Assembly: GCF_003315595.1 (NCBI RefSeq)
Contig: NZ_QNQU01000004.1
Coordinates: 1 to 64,000, forward strand
Source of the DNA: Pedobacter miscanthi
GTDB lineage: Bacteria; Bacteroidota; Bacteroidia; Sphingobacteriales; Sphingobacteriaceae
Length of the DNA stretch: 64,000 nucleotides
Direction of reading: 5' to 3'
Positions 29,172-38,028 of the stretch are shown piece by piece; position 1 is the stretch's first letter, and every line of letters starts with the position of its first letter. The notes beneath the pieces are model-generated. The model ran no database searches. It was not told where the DNA came from and saw only the letters and a list, made by a program, of their open reading frames with translations. The translations under genes and the position numbers were made by a program.

Positions 29172-30044
29172 ATGAGCCAAAAAATGAATTTGATGCATTT
29201 TATTGCATCCCTATTGCTTGTACTTTCCCTAAGTATTTATGGTTGCCAGAAAAAAAATATTGAGGAACCAGTTCCTGAAAACAAGACTGAAGAACCAGCT
29301 AACACAAAAGCTACTACAGAAGCTTATCCAAGTAATATCAATACCGGTTTTACACATGCCGACGGATCTTTCTCATATTCTGAAGCCAGTGCCGATTTAG
29401 GCGGTGCAACTTTAACAGGCTGGAACGAAAGCAGGGCTTATATTTCAGGTAACTGGGCCAGAGCCACCCTTGCACCAAACTCGGTATCGAATGGTTTAAT
29501 TGCCGGTGCCGATATCTCCGACGGTTCTGCTTACGAAGCTACCTTTAAAGTACGTTTCCATAGTGAATTTGATTGGAGCAGAGGCGGAAAAGTTGGCTTC
29601 GGCTTCCTGATCGGTGAAGGAAATACCGGATGTGATATTGCCAGTGACGGAAATGGCGGAAGCTTGCGTTTAATGTGGTACAACACCGGCAGCCGTGTAT
29701 TTTTCCAGCCTTATGTATACCACAGGGATATGGCCGGACCATGCGGCGATACTTTCGGAAAATCTTATCCCTCATCGGGCAGTTTGGTTAAAGGCAATAC
29801 CTATACGGTTCACCTTTATGCAAAAAGCAATACCGGATCGAGCAAAAACGGTTGGGTACAGGTGATCATTAATGGTACAACTGTATTGGATCAATCTATC
29901 CGCTGGACAACCAACGATGCACAACGTTTAATTAACAGGTTGTCGTTCCACAACTTTAGGGGCGGTAAGGATGTTGCGGTATGGGGCTCAAGCCAAACCA
30001 GCTACATCTATTTTGATGACCTTGTAGTAAACAAGATCAATTAA
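29172..30044 (+). CDS. PL14-like polysaccharide lyase lipoprotein
   Basis: A 290-residue lipoprotein (lipobox SLSIYGC, cysteine at about residue 25) with a Pro/Glu/Thr-rich linker to about residue 55. The rest is a beta-jelly-roll like the PL14 group: ATFKVRFHSEFDWSRGGKVG, VFFQPYVYHRD and SQTSYIYFDDLVV at the C-terminus. PL14 and related folds cleave alginate or glucuronan by beta-elimination. The PL6 gene alongside supports a uronate polymer. It is probably anchored to the outer membrane. The family call is from pattern recognition; the exact substrate is inferred. Confidence 0.65.
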   Translation: MSQKMNLMHFIASLLLVLSLSIYGCQKKNIEEPVPENKTEEPANTKATTEAYPSNINTGFTHADGSFSYSEASADLGGATLTGWNESRAYISGNWARATLAPNSVSNGLIAGADISDGSAYEATFKVRFHSEFDWSRGGKVGFGFLIGEGNTGCDIASDGNGGSLRLMWYNTGSRVFFQPYVYHRDMAGPCGDTFGKSYPSSGSLVKGNTYTVHLYAKSNTGSSKNGWVQVIINGTTVLDQSIRWTTNDAQRLINRLSFHNFRGGKDVAVWGSSQTSYIYFDDLVVNKIN

Positions 30045-30075
30045 TTATAAAAAGATCTGCTTAAAAATGAATAAC

Positions 30076-30151
30076 CGTCATTTCGACTGGAACGCAGTGG
30101 AACGGAGAAATCTATCTCGAGATAGATTTCTCCACTACGGTCGAAATGACG
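30076..30151. repeat. Dispersed palindromic repeat, family A
   Basis: A clean copy with outer arms CGTCATTTCGAC / GTCGAAATGACG, centred on ATCTATCTCGAGATAGAT. It lies between convergent lyase genes and may act as a two-way transcription end. Confidence 0.7.
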
Positions 30152-30165
30152 TTATTTTTATTTTG

Positions 30166-30233
30166 CCGTCACCCTGAATTCATTTTAGGGTCTTTATTGC
30201 ATGAAAGATGCTGAAATAAATTCAGCATGACGA
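30166..30233. repeat. Dispersed repeat, family B
   Basis: GTCACCCTGAATTCATTTTAGGG at one end and TTCAGCATGACG at the other; a relative of the element at 20922. It sits directly after the family A copy. Confidence 0.6.
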
Positions 30234-30270
30234 TCGGATTAAACAAGGACATGAAAAAAAAGGTGTTAAA

Positions 30271-31437
30271 TTACTTCCTCACCACCTCTTCCTTAACATC
30301 CTTAAAAGCATTCCCCGCAATTGTATTATTAAAAGGTGCAATATTTTGCATTACCGGCGAAGGATATCTTTTCGTATCAAATTTGCCTGTCCAGTCCGCA
30401 TCTTTACTATCGCCAATTAAGATGCCGGTTGTAGCATTCGAAATCTGATTGTTTTTAATTATACAATCGCTTGCAGCAATATAAAAACCAATTTCTTCCT
30501 TTCCTTTAGCCATGCCATACATTAACCTGATGGCCGTTTTTATACCGTCGATTTTATTATTAATGATCTGATGCCCGGTGCCATTAACACGGATTCCGCC
30601 TGTACCACCTTTAAAAGTATTATCGGCAATTACGCAATCGTGTCCGCCGCGCATTACCAGTTCGCCATCATTATCTTCGAAATAATTATTCAGGTATTGA
30701 TTGCCACTGCTTTTATTGCTGATTACTTCATTTTCGGCATTGCAATGGATAAACCTGTTTTTACGGACGGTTGTCTCGGGTTTCTGGTTGCCCAACAATA
30801 CCGGATCCTGACCAATCTGTACACACTCGCCACCATTGCCATTTGGCCAGCTCACTTTGTTTTTATCCCTGAAAATGTTATTTTCAATCAGCGTAAATTT
30901 TGGATAACTATCTTTGCTGATTTTAACCTGCACATCCTGATTATCTATATTGGAAGTGAAATTACAGCCCTCAACCACATTATTACTGCCATTACCGGAG
31001 ATGATTACCAGCGGCGCAAATTGGGCTTTTGCCTGGTTAGTAGTGAAATTACAGTTCGATACACGGCAGTTATTGCTGGTACTAAGTTCAATCAGTACAC
31101 CGGTTTTAGTTAGTATGCAATTTTTAAAGTCGATACCTTTAATCAATAGATAATCTCCCGAAAGGTTGAAGATCGGTTTGTTAACATTACCCGAAAAAAT
31201 GACCATACCCGGTTTTTCTGCACGGATAACAATCGGTTTCGCCGCGGTGCCTTTTGCATTAATGCTTAGCGACCAGTCTGTATAATTTCCGTTTTTGATT
31301 TCTACCTCGTCGCCAGGTACTAATAAAGATTGAATGTTTTTAAATTCTTGTTCCGAGCTAATAGGGTAAACTTTAGCAGAAATTTTTTGTGAGAAGATTA
31401 AAAAGAATAAAGCGCAGATGGTTAGTTTCTGGATCAT
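30271..31437 (-). CDS. PL6 family polysaccharide lyase (alginate lyase / chondroitinase B type)
   Basis: A 388-residue exported protein (signal peptide to about residue 21, IFSQKISA). The right-handed beta-helix starts with PISSEQEFKNIQSLLVPGDE, the usual PL6 opening. The catalytic residues line up with chondroitinase B: Lys242 in VISNKSSGN and Arg263 in LVMRGGHD, 21 residues apart as in that enzyme, with Glu237 as a calcium ligand. The Arg motif reads RGG rather than the common RHG. Near PL14-like and SusC/D genes it most likely degrades alginate. It is convergent to the PL14-like gene. Confidence 0.85.
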   Translation of the reverse strand: MIQKLTICALFFLIFSQKISAKVYPISSEQEFKNIQSLLVPGDEVEIKNGNYTDWSLSINAKGTAAKPIVIRAEKPGMVIFSGNVNKPIFNLSGDYLLIKGIDFKNCILTKTGVLIELSTSNNCRVSNCNFTTNQAKAQFAPLVIISGNGSNNVVEGCNFTSNIDNQDVQVKISKDSYPKFTLIENNIFRDKNKVSWPNGNGGECVQIGQDPVLLGNQKPETTVRKNRFIHCNAENEVISNKSSGNQYLNNYFEDNDGELVMRGGHDCVIADNTFKGGTGGIRVNGTGHQIINNKIDGIKTAIRLMYGMAKGKEEIGFYIAASDCIIKNNQISNATTGILIGDSKDADWTGKFDTKRYPSPVMQNIAPFNNTIAGNAFKDVKEEVVRK

Positions 31438-31488
31438 TTTTGACTGGGATATTTTATTTAATCAAACATACTAAAGCAAAGGCTCATA

Positions 31489-31574
31489 TTGCGATTAATC
31501 AGCCCTTTTTATCATCAATTTTACAGGCTTAAACTGGTTTAAAAGGTGGTTTTTAGACATCAGGTTGCGATTAA
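31489..31574. repeat. Two direct TTGCGATTAA sites upstream of PL6
   Basis: TTGCGATTAA occurs at 31489-31498 and 31565-31574, 76 bp apart, in the PL6 promoter region, each followed by YC. This is a possible regulator-binding pair; it does not match the CpG palindromes near the susC genes. Confidence 0.35.
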
Positions 31575-31620
31575 CCAAAAAAATAAAATCTCCTAAGGGT
31601 CTTTTTTAATTTATAAGGCT

Positions 31621-31628
31621 TATTTTTG
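31621..31628 (+). promoter_or_regulatory. Possible -7 element for cupin gene
   Basis: TATTTTTG matches TAnnTTTG and lies about 80 bp upstream of the ATG. The -33 region shows no clear TTTG. Confidence 0.4.
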
Positions 31629-31706
31629 CGGCAATTATAGAACCATACAGGCCATTGTTGATGTCTGTAAACCTCGACAATCATTAGAAAACAAAAATAT
31701 TTATCA

Positions 31707-32204
31707 ATGACAAACGACAAAAAAGAAATATTCGAAAGCGTAGCACAACGTTTAAAAATTGAAGGTTTTAACGTAGTAAACCGTGATGAAACCCGTCCTT
31801 GGGGTGGTTTCTTTGTAATAGACGAAGCACAGGCACAACAATTTGCCGATACTTATTTTGACGGATTAAATGTTGAAGACCTTAAAATCGGAGGTAAACT
31901 AAGTCCGAAAATTTTAATTGTTGCGCCAAATACACGTCTTTCGTGGCAATATCACCACCGCAGGGCCGAAATATGGCAAGTGGTAACCGGTACTGTTGGT
32001 ATTAAAACCAGCGAAACCGATGAAGAAGGTGAAGTGAAAAAATATGCACCAAAAGATCAGATTAAATTGCAACAGGGCGAACGCCACCGTTTAATCGGTT
32101 TAGAAGACTGGGGCGTTGTTGCAGAAATCTGGCAACATACCGATGCTTCAAACCCATCAGATGAAAGCGATATCGTACGCGTTCAGGACGATTTCGGCAG
32201 ATAG
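31707..32204 (+). CDS. Type II mannose-6-phosphate isomerase-like cupin
   Basis: A 165-residue single-cupin protein. DETRPWGGFFVID resembles the RPWG lead of the PMI domain of mannose-1-phosphate guanylyltransferases. The metal-binding cupin part reads WQYHHRRAEIWQVVTGTVGI with two His and a Glu, then GERHRLIG with another His. It may interconvert phosphorylated hexoses or be a related isomerase. It has its own -7-like element and a strong terminator, so it is monocistronic. Similar Bacteroidetes proteins are sometimes labelled phosphoheptose isomerase, which the sequence does not support. Confidence 0.7.
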   Translation: MTNDKKEIFESVAQRLKIEGFNVVNRDETRPWGGFFVIDEAQAQQFADTYFDGLNVEDLKIGGKLSPKILIVAPNTRLSWQYHHRRAEIWQVVTGTVGIKTSETDEEGEVKKYAPKDQIKLQQGERHRLIGLEDWGVVAEIWQHTDASNPSDESDIVRVQDDFGR

Positions 32205-32221
32205 TAAATACCCAATATATG

Positions 32222-32255
32222 GAATCCTGTTCCGCAACGGAGCAGGATTCTTTTT
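32222..32255 (+). terminator. Terminator of the cupin gene
   Basis: A 13-bp stem GAATCCTGTTCCG (32222-32234) / CGGAGCAGGATTC (32238-32250) with CAA loop and five T residues. Confidence 0.9.
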
Positions 32256-32342
32256 ATCTAAACGCTTAAACACAAAGTGTTTTTCTCCGCGCTAAAAAAC
32301 TAAACGCCCTCAAAATCCGTTTATAAAGTATACACATCATAC

Positions 32343-33071
32343 ATGGTAATCTTCATTTTTTTTCTTTGTCATTGGTTTTTATCCCTTTTTAGTCAAACCT
32401 TTTTCCTTCACCGTTACTCATCGCACAAAATGTTTAAAATGGAGCTTTTTTGGGAACGGTTTTTCTATCTGGTACTGCTGATTTCGCAAGGATCATCATT
32501 TTTAAATCCAAGGGCTTATGCCATTCTGCACAGGATGCATCATGCTTACAGCGACACCGAAAAAGACCCGCACTCTCCACATTTTTTTAAGGATGTTTTT
32601 GGGATGATGATTGCCACAAAAAACATGTATATGAATTACCTTCAATTTAAAATACAGCCAGAGCCAGCTTTTCAGGGTAATTATCCTGAATGGCCAATTG
32701 TAGATAGAATCGGTAATTCATGGGCCTGGAGAATTGCCTGTGGTTTATTTTACATTGGGTTTTATATCGCTTTTGCCAACCACTGGTGGATGTATATTTT
32801 ATTACCGATCCATTTTTTAATGGGACCTTTACACGGTGCAATCGTAAACTGGTGCGGACACAAATATGGTTACTCGAATCACGATAACGACGACCATAGT
32901 AAAAATTCATTACCCTGGGATTTCCTGTTAATGGGGGAACTTTTCCAGAACAACCACCACAAAAAACCGAACAGCCCGAACTTTGCAACCAAATGGTGGG
33001 AATTTGACCCAACCTACCCGGTAATGAAGGTTTTACACTGGATGCGCATCATCAAAATCAGGAAAGTTTAG
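32343..33071 (+). CDS. Acyl-CoA/fatty-acid desaturase
   Basis: A 242-residue membrane di-iron desaturase of the stearoyl/delta-9 type. The three histidine boxes are present: HRYSSH (about residue 21), HRMHHAYSD (about 61), and NNHHKKP near the C-terminus. Hydrophobic helices surround them ([17 protein letters not shown]). It introduces a double bond into an acyl chain, which the CFA-type methyltransferases downstream could then modify. It is the first gene of the lipid cluster, but a 560-bp gap separates it from the rest. Confidence 0.9.
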   Translation: MVIFIFFLCHWFLSLFSQTFFLHRYSSHKMFKMELFWERFFYLVLLISQGSSFLNPRAYAILHRMHHAYSDTEKDPHSPHFFKDVFGMMIATKNMYMNYLQFKIQPEPAFQGNYPEWPIVDRIGNSWAWRIACGLFYIGFYIAFANHWWMYILLPIHFLMGPLHGAIVNWCGHKYGYSNHDNDDHSKNSLPWDFLLMGELFQNNHHKKPNSPNFATKWWEFDPTYPVMKVLHWMRIIKIRKV

Positions 33072-33633
33072 GGTAAACGTTGAAAGGCTAAAGCTTAAAG
33101 ACCAAAGGTTTCTTGGGCCAACCATGGTTTGTGGCCATGGTTTGTGTCTCCACAAACTATCAAGTTAGCGTTTAACGTATTGTTTTTTACCACAGATGCA
33201 CTGAAAACACGGATAAATTCCTCGTTCCGTCATTTCTCCCTCCGTAAAGAAATCTATTTATTTCGTACTGTTTTGGGTTCTCTAAACCTGACAGCAGCGA
33301 AAATCCTTTTTGATTGCACTAACCATTAATACGCTCTCAATGCTGAGGTACGAAGCATCTGCAGCCATCAAACAGAGGCCTTAATCAGCCCACAACAGCA
33401 CCACAAAAAGATTGAAGCGGATGGCAGGGCTTTCGTAACCGATAATAACCGGAACCTGCTTTTCAAAAAAACATATTTATTTTTAGCCACGATACACGGT
33501 AAACACAAAGTATAAAGCGCTTTGCTATCCCGAGCAGAATCGAAGGACGCTATGGGAGATTGGTGCTATAATAAATCCTTTTTGCTTATCTTACCGTATA
33601 TATCGCAATTCGTTTTAAAATTAAACCTATCTG
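33072..33633. other. Gene-free gap with repeat remnants
   Basis: No credible gene. It contains a direct repeat of CCATGGTTTGTG (near 33122-33146), remnants of the family A palindrome (CCGTCATTTCTCCCTCCG near 33227), and a family B-like CCCGAGCAGAATCGAAGGA (near 33529). Confidence 0.5.
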
Positions 33634-33966
33634 ATGATCAACTTCCTTAAAATCGTTTTCTCCGCCTTGTTTGTTTTTATGTGTTATAAGGTGATTACTA
33701 CTTCGCTGGAGAGCAACCTGTTTGAACAATGGGATTTTTTGGGCAGCATACCGTGGATGCGCGCTACACTATGGGATTTTTATGCTAACATCTTCATTAT
33801 CACACTATGGATGTTTTATAAAGAAAAAAGCATTATTCTTAAAATCTCTATTACCATTTTGTTCGTATGTTTAGGTAGCATAGCAACACTGGCTTATGTT
33901 TTAGTGTATTTATTCAAACTAAAAGATGGCGAAGGTGTTAAAGAATTACTGGTTAATAAAAGTTAG
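33634..33966 (+). CDS. Small membrane protein, possibly DUF1475-like
   Basis: A 110-residue protein with three hydrophobic helices (IVFSALFVFMCYKVI; DFYANIFIITLWMFY; ISITILFVCLGSIATLAYVL). The motif PWMRATLWDFYANI resembles small DUF1475 membrane proteins, but that match is from memory. It is the first gene of the tightly grouped lipid-modification genes, 68 bp before the DUF1295 protein. Confidence 0.6.
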   Translation: MINFLKIVFSALFVFMCYKVITTSLESNLFEQWDFLGSIPWMRATLWDFYANIFIITLWMFYKEKSIILKISITILFVCLGSIATLAYVLVYLFKLKDGEGVKELLVNKS

Positions 33967-34034
33967 TGGTTGATAGACGATGGTCTACTGGCCTTTAAGC
34001 CATTAACCATCAACCAAAAAACTATTAACCATTT

Positions 34035-34829
34035 ATGGATTACAAGCATCTACTATTCATCGCCCTCATTTCGCTTATTGCCTGCTGTTTTATTATGGCC
34101 ATGGTTTGGCTTTGGGCTAAGAAAATTAAAAACGCTGGTGTGGTTGATGTTTTCTGGGCACTGAACTTTCCTGTAATCACCATCATCACTTTCTTTTTGT
34201 CGGATGGTTACGAACCCCGTAAAATTTTAATATGTGCGATGTTTTTACTGGCTGAATTGCGACTGGGAATTCACCTTTGGCAGCGTGTTATTGGTCATTT
34301 GGATGAAGAAGAAGGCCGGTATGAACAACTCCGTAAAGAATGGGGCGACAAAGCTAGCCGGAATTTCTTTGTGTTTTTTCAGTTTCAGGCCATATCGAAT
34401 GTAATTCTGGCGGTTCCGTTTTTTATCATTACGGCAAATCAATCGCAGGGAATTTCTATTTTAGAATTTATTGGTGCTGCGGTTTGGGTAATCGCCTTTT
34501 TCGGAGAGATGATTGCCGACAGGCAGCTTGCTGCATTTAAAAAAGACCGGAGCAATAAAGGTCAGGTTTGCGATACCGGTTTGTGGCATTATAGCCGTCA
34601 TCCCAATTACTTTTTCGAGTGGTTAACGTGGATGGGCTATTTCATCTTTGCACTGGCATCACCATGGGGAATTCTGGCCATTATCAGTCCGGCAGTTATT
34701 TTATATTTATTAACCAGGGTTACCGGTGTGCCAAATAACGAAGAACAAAACCTGCGGAGCAAACCTGTAGCCTATAAAAAATACCAGGAAACTACAAGTG
34801 CCTTTTTCCCGTGGAAGAAGAAGAGGTAA
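34035..34829 (+). CDS. DUF1295 family membrane protein (steroid 5-alpha-reductase-like fold)
   Basis: A 264-residue integral membrane protein. The C-terminal signature GLWHYSRHPNYFFEWLTWMGYF is diagnostic of DUF1295, related to isoprenylcysteine methyltransferases and 5-alpha-reductases. It probably acts on an unsaturated lipid, as a reductase or transferase. The genes for a CFA-type methyltransferase and an FAD oxidoreductase follow. The stop codon is inside a repeat of the TGTAAGATGGA family. Confidence 0.88.
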   Translation: MDYKHLLFIALISLIACCFIMAMVWLWAKKIKNAGVVDVFWALNFPVITIITFFLSDGYEPRKILICAMFLLAELRLGIHLWQRVIGHLDEEEGRYEQLRKEWGDKASRNFFVFFQFQAISNVILAVPFFIITANQSQGISILEFIGAAVWVIAFFGEMIADRQLAAFKKDRSNKGQVCDTGLWHYSRHPNYFFEWLTWMGYFIFALASPWGILAIISPAVILYLLTRVTGVPNNEEQNLRSKPVAYKKYQETTSAFFPWKKKR

Positions 34830-34948
34830 GATGGAAAATGTAAGAGGGATAATGGAGCTAGAAAGTTGCAATCCATCATCCATTTTCCATATAACATCAT
34901 ACATTTTACATCAACCATAATACATTATTCCATTTTACATCTCCATAT
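34826..34948. repeat. Inverted simple-repeat spacer 1 (lipid cluster)
   Basis: The left part carries GTAAGATGGAAAATGTAAGAGGGATAATGG (34826-34855, not all shown as one unit but continuous); the right part is its rough complement, CCATCATCCATTTTCC and ATTTTACATC, ending just before the next start. A 30-bp copy differing by one base is at 53074-53103. The whole gap can fold back on itself. Confidence 0.65.
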
Positions 34949-35980
34949 ATGTGGTACGATAAACTTTTAGAAAACGACAAACTCCCCGATGCGGCTTTGC
35001 GGATCGGCATCAGAAAATTATGTAAACAACGCTTAGATGATGAAACATTGGGCGATGAAGAATTACAGCAGGAAAAATTTATGGATTTGGTTGCCGAATT
35101 AAAGCAATCGCCTATTGCCGTAAATACAGCTGATGCCAATGAGCAGCATTACGAACTGCCTACCGTATTTTTTCAGTACTGTTTGGGCAAAAACTTAAAA
35201 TACAGCAGTGGTTACTGGAAACCGGGCGTTAAAGATATCGATACTTCTGAAGATGATATGCTGGCTTTAACCTGTAAAAGAGCTGATTTACAGAACGGGC
35301 AAAATGTTTTAGAACTGGGCTGTGGCTGGGGCTCGCTTTCTTTGTATATGGCGGCTAAATTTCCGGAAAGTACTTTTACCGTGGTTTCCAATTCTGCTAC
35401 ACAGAAGATTTTTATCGATGAAACGGCACAGCAGCGTGGAATTCAAAATTTAACGGTTTTAACTGCCGATATGAACACTTTTACCATTGCCGATACTTTT
35501 GATCGTGTGGTTTCGGTAGAGATGTTTGAGCACATGCGCAACTATAAATTTTTATTGAACAAGGTGGCTTCTTTTATGAAACCTGATGGCAAGCTGTTCG
35601 TGCACATATTTACCCATAAAACCCTGGCATACAAATTCGAGGTGATTGATGAAACCGATTGGATGAGCAAATACTTTTTTACCGGAGGCATTATGCCTTC
35701 AAACCATTTGTTTTTCTACTTTAATGATGATTTAAAAATCGATAAACACTGGGTAGTAAATGGTACTAATTATGGGAAAACATCCGAAGCCTGGTTAAGC
35801 AATATGGATAAACACAAAAAAGAAATTATGCCGATTTTAGAACGTACCTATGGCAAAGATCAGGCCGTAAAATGGTGGGTTTACTGGAGGTTGTTCTATC
35901 TATCGTGCGCCGAATTGTTTAATTATAACAAAGGAAACGAGTGGATGGTGTGCCATTATTTGTTCGAAAAGAACAAGTGA
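34949..35980 (+). CDS. CFA-like SAM-dependent methyltransferase
   Basis: A 343-residue class I methyltransferase of the cyclopropane-synthase / coclaurine-N-methyltransferase-like branch. The SAM motif is VLELGCGWGSLSLYMAA (near residue 125), and the post-motif is VSVEMFEHMRNY. The C-terminal WWVYWRLFYLSCAELF is typical. It lacks the full N-terminal domain of Cfa. It probably methylates an unsaturated phospholipid chain. It is the first of two such enzymes in the cluster; the other is at 38873. Confidence 0.87.
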   Translation: MWYDKLLENDKLPDAALRIGIRKLCKQRLDDETLGDEELQQEKFMDLVAELKQSPIAVNTADANEQHYELPTVFFQYCLGKNLKYSSGYWKPGVKDIDTSEDDMLALTCKRADLQNGQNVLELGCGWGSLSLYMAAKFPESTFTVVSNSATQKIFIDETAQQRGIQNLTVLTADMNTFTIADTFDRVVSVEMFEHMRNYKFLLNKVASFMKPDGKLFVHIFTHKTLAYKFEVIDETDWMSKYFFTGGIMPSNHLFFYFNDDLKIDKHWVVNGTNYGKTSEAWLSNMDKHKKEIMPILERTYGKDQAVKWWVYWRLFYLSCAELFNYNKGNEWMVCHYLFEKNK

Positions 35981-36087
35981 TGTAGGATGTAACCATGTAA
36001 GATGGATGATGGGCATATCGTTGCTTCCATTTTCCATCATACATCATCCATATTACGTTTTCCATTTAACATTATCCATCTTACATC
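35981..36087. repeat. Inverted simple-repeat spacer 2 (lipid cluster)
   Basis: ATGTAAGATGGATGATGG on the left and CATTATCCATCTTACATC on the right are reverse complements over most of their length. The right arm ends directly at the next ATG. Confidence 0.65.
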
Positions 36088-37332
36088 ATGCAAACACTCG
36101 CCATTATCGGCTCCGGAATAGCAGGCATGGGCTGTGCCCATAAATTGCAGCATAAATACGATATTACCCTTTTCGAAGAGCTCGATTATATCGGTGGTCA
36201 TACCAATACCATTACGCTCGAAGAAGACGGGCAACCCATTTATCTGGATAGCGGTTTTATGGTTTTTAACTATCAAACCTATCCCAACCTGACCGAAATG
36301 TTTGCCGAAATAGATGCGCCGGTAATTAAAACCGATATGTCGTTCAGTGTACAGTTTCTGCCTAAAAAATTAGAATATAGTGGTTCGAGTTTAAACCACC
36401 TTTTTGCACAGCGGAAAAACCTGTTTAATATTTCTTACTTAAAAATGTTGATGCAGATTAACCGTTTCAACAAACAGAGTGTAGAAATTTTGGATAAACC
36501 CGAATATCAGGATTACTCGATTGGGCAGTTTTTTAAAAAATTTGGTTATAGTAACGATATGCTGTGGCAATACCTCATTCCCATGAGCGCTGCCGTTTGG
36601 AGTGCCCCCATGGAACAAATTCTGGATTTCCCGGCCGTTACCCTTATCCGTTTCTTTAAAAATCATGGTTTTTTAGGTTTGGATACCCAGCATCAATGGT
36701 ATACGCTGCAAAATGGAAGTCAGGCTTACCGCGAGAAACTGATTGCTCCATTCCGCGACAGGATAAAAATCAACAATAAAATTGTTTCCGTAAAGCGATT
36801 AGAAAACGGTAAAGTTGAAGTAGAAAATCAAAAAGGTGAGAAATTCGAATTCGATAAAGTAATTATGGCCAGTCATGCCGACCAGACTTTCGAAATCGTA
36901 AAAGACAAAACCGCTTTAGAAACCGAATTGCTTTCTAAATTCAAATACCAGTTAAATAAAGCTGTGGTACATACCGACGAAAAGCAGATGCCCGAAACCA
37001 GACTGGCCTGGAGCAGCTGGAACTACCGTGTAGAAAAACAGGGCGATAAGTTATTGCCAAGCACCATTTACTGGATGAATAGTTTGCAGGGTGTTTCTAA
37101 AAAGCAGAATTATTTTGTTTCCATTAACCCTACGGATACGTTAAATCCGGGAAAGATTATTAAAGAAATCGATTATCATCATCCTTTATTCGATGTTCCG
37201 GCCATGCAGGCACAGGAACAATTGTACAGGTTAAATGAAACCGGACCGATATATTATTGCGGCAGTTATTTTAAATACGGTTTCCATGAAGATGCTTATA
37301 AAAGTGCGGTAGATTTGTGCTTAAATATGTAA
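36088..37332 (+). CDS. FAD-dependent oxidoreductase (amine-oxidase fold)
   Basis: A 414-residue flavoprotein with an N-terminal GxGxxG dinucleotide fold (LAIIGSGIAGMGCAHKL) and the second FAD motif (IGGHTNTI). The C-terminal part carries GPIYYCGSYFKYGFHEDAY, the usual end of this NAD(P)/FAD-binding amine-oxidase subgroup. Similar genes occur next to CFA, DUF1295 and DUF1365 genes in other bacteria, including operons linked to furan fatty acid synthesis. It may desaturate or oxidise a methylated acyl chain. It is soluble or membrane-associated. Confidence 0.87.
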   Translation: MQTLAIIGSGIAGMGCAHKLQHKYDITLFEELDYIGGHTNTITLEEDGQPIYLDSGFMVFNYQTYPNLTEMFAEIDAPVIKTDMSFSVQFLPKKLEYSGSSLNHLFAQRKNLFNISYLKMLMQINRFNKQSVEILDKPEYQDYSIGQFFKKFGYSNDMLWQYLIPMSAAVWSAPMEQILDFPAVTLIRFFKNHGFLGLDTQHQWYTLQNGSQAYREKLIAPFRDRIKINNKIVSVKRLENGKVEVENQKGEKFEFDKVIMASHADQTFEIVKDKTALETELLSKFKYQLNKAVVHTDEKQMPETRLAWSSWNYRVEKQGDKLLPSTIYWMNSLQGVSKKQNYFVSINPTDTLNPGKIIKEIDYHHPLFDVPAMQAQEQLYRLNETGPIYYCGSYFKYGFHEDAYKSAVDLCLNM

Positions 37333-37339
37333 GATGTGA

Positions 37340-37443
37340 GATGTAAAATGGATGATGGAAGGAGTTAATGTAAAAGGTGAGATGTAAGATGGATGATGGA
37401 AGGAGTTAATGTAAAAGGTGAGATGTAAAATGGATAATGGAAG
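37340..37443 (+). repeat. 41-bp tandem repeat in spacer 3
   Basis: A 41-bp unit beginning GATGTAAAATGGATGATGG and containing AGGAGTTAATGTAAAAGG occurs at 37340-37380 and 37381-37421, with a third partial copy from 37422. It is the left arm of an inverted spacer whose right arm (about 37472-37560) repeats CCATCATCCATCTTACATT and relatives. Confidence 0.8.
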
Positions 37444-37615
37444 GTTAGCTTTAATAGTTGCTTTTTTCTCCATCATCCATCTTACATTTTTCCATCATCC
37501 GTTCTTTTCCCATCAACCCTCTTACATTTTCCGTTTTACATTTTTTCCATTATCCATATTTTTATTATCTTTAATCAAATCATCCTTAGAAATTTTACGG
37601 TTTAAACTTTTTAAG

Positions 37616-37975
37616 ATGAACGAAAAAACAATTCATTTGCTAGAAAGAACATTTCGCTTTGGCGTAGATGTTTTAAAGTTTTTAAGCACACTACCTTATA
37701 ATTTCATTTATAAGGTTCCGATGTTGCAATTAAGCAGGAGTGCAACTTCTATTGGAGCAAATTACGAGGAAGCCCAAGGGGCTGTAAGCAAAAAAGATTT
37801 CAGTCATAAAATAGGAATATCATATAGAGAAGCCAGAGAAAGTATTTATTGGTTGCGTACGCTGAACGAATTGTATCAGGATGAAAAATATCAGTTAGAT
37901 TTTGAAAAATTTAAGGTGGAAGCTGTTGAACTTAAAAAAATATTTACTTCTATTAAGATTTCATCCAGCAAATAA
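37616..37975 (+). CDS. Four-helix-bundle protein (23S rRNA IVS / bAvd type)
   Basis: A 119-residue all-helical protein of the S23 / four-helix-bundle group: FRFGVDVLKFLSTLP, MLQLSRSATSIGANYEEAQG, and KIGISYREARESIYWLRTL. The ATG at 37616 is chosen because the upstream in-frame part is repeat sequence. Members occur inside 23S rRNA intervening sequences, near diversity-generating retroelements, or alone. No reverse transcriptase or rRNA gene is in this window. It interrupts the lipid cluster and is flanked by repeats on both sides. Confidence 0.85.
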   Translation: MNEKTIHLLERTFRFGVDVLKFLSTLPYNFIYKVPMLQLSRSATSIGANYEEAQGAVSKKDFSHKIGISYREARESIYWLRTLNELYQDEKYQLDFEKFKVEAVELKKIFTSIKISSSK

Positions 37976-38028
37976 TCCGTATGTAATGTTATAATCGAAG
38001 TTATTGCATCTGCCATTTTACACCATAC

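Noticed and set aside
37418..37615. N-terminal extension of the four-helix-bundle gene
   Set aside because: It is encoded entirely by the simple repeat; the family homology begins at the ATG at 37616.
37333..37980. CRISPR-like array in the repeat spacer
   Set aside because: Units are tandem without unique spacers and no cas genes are present.
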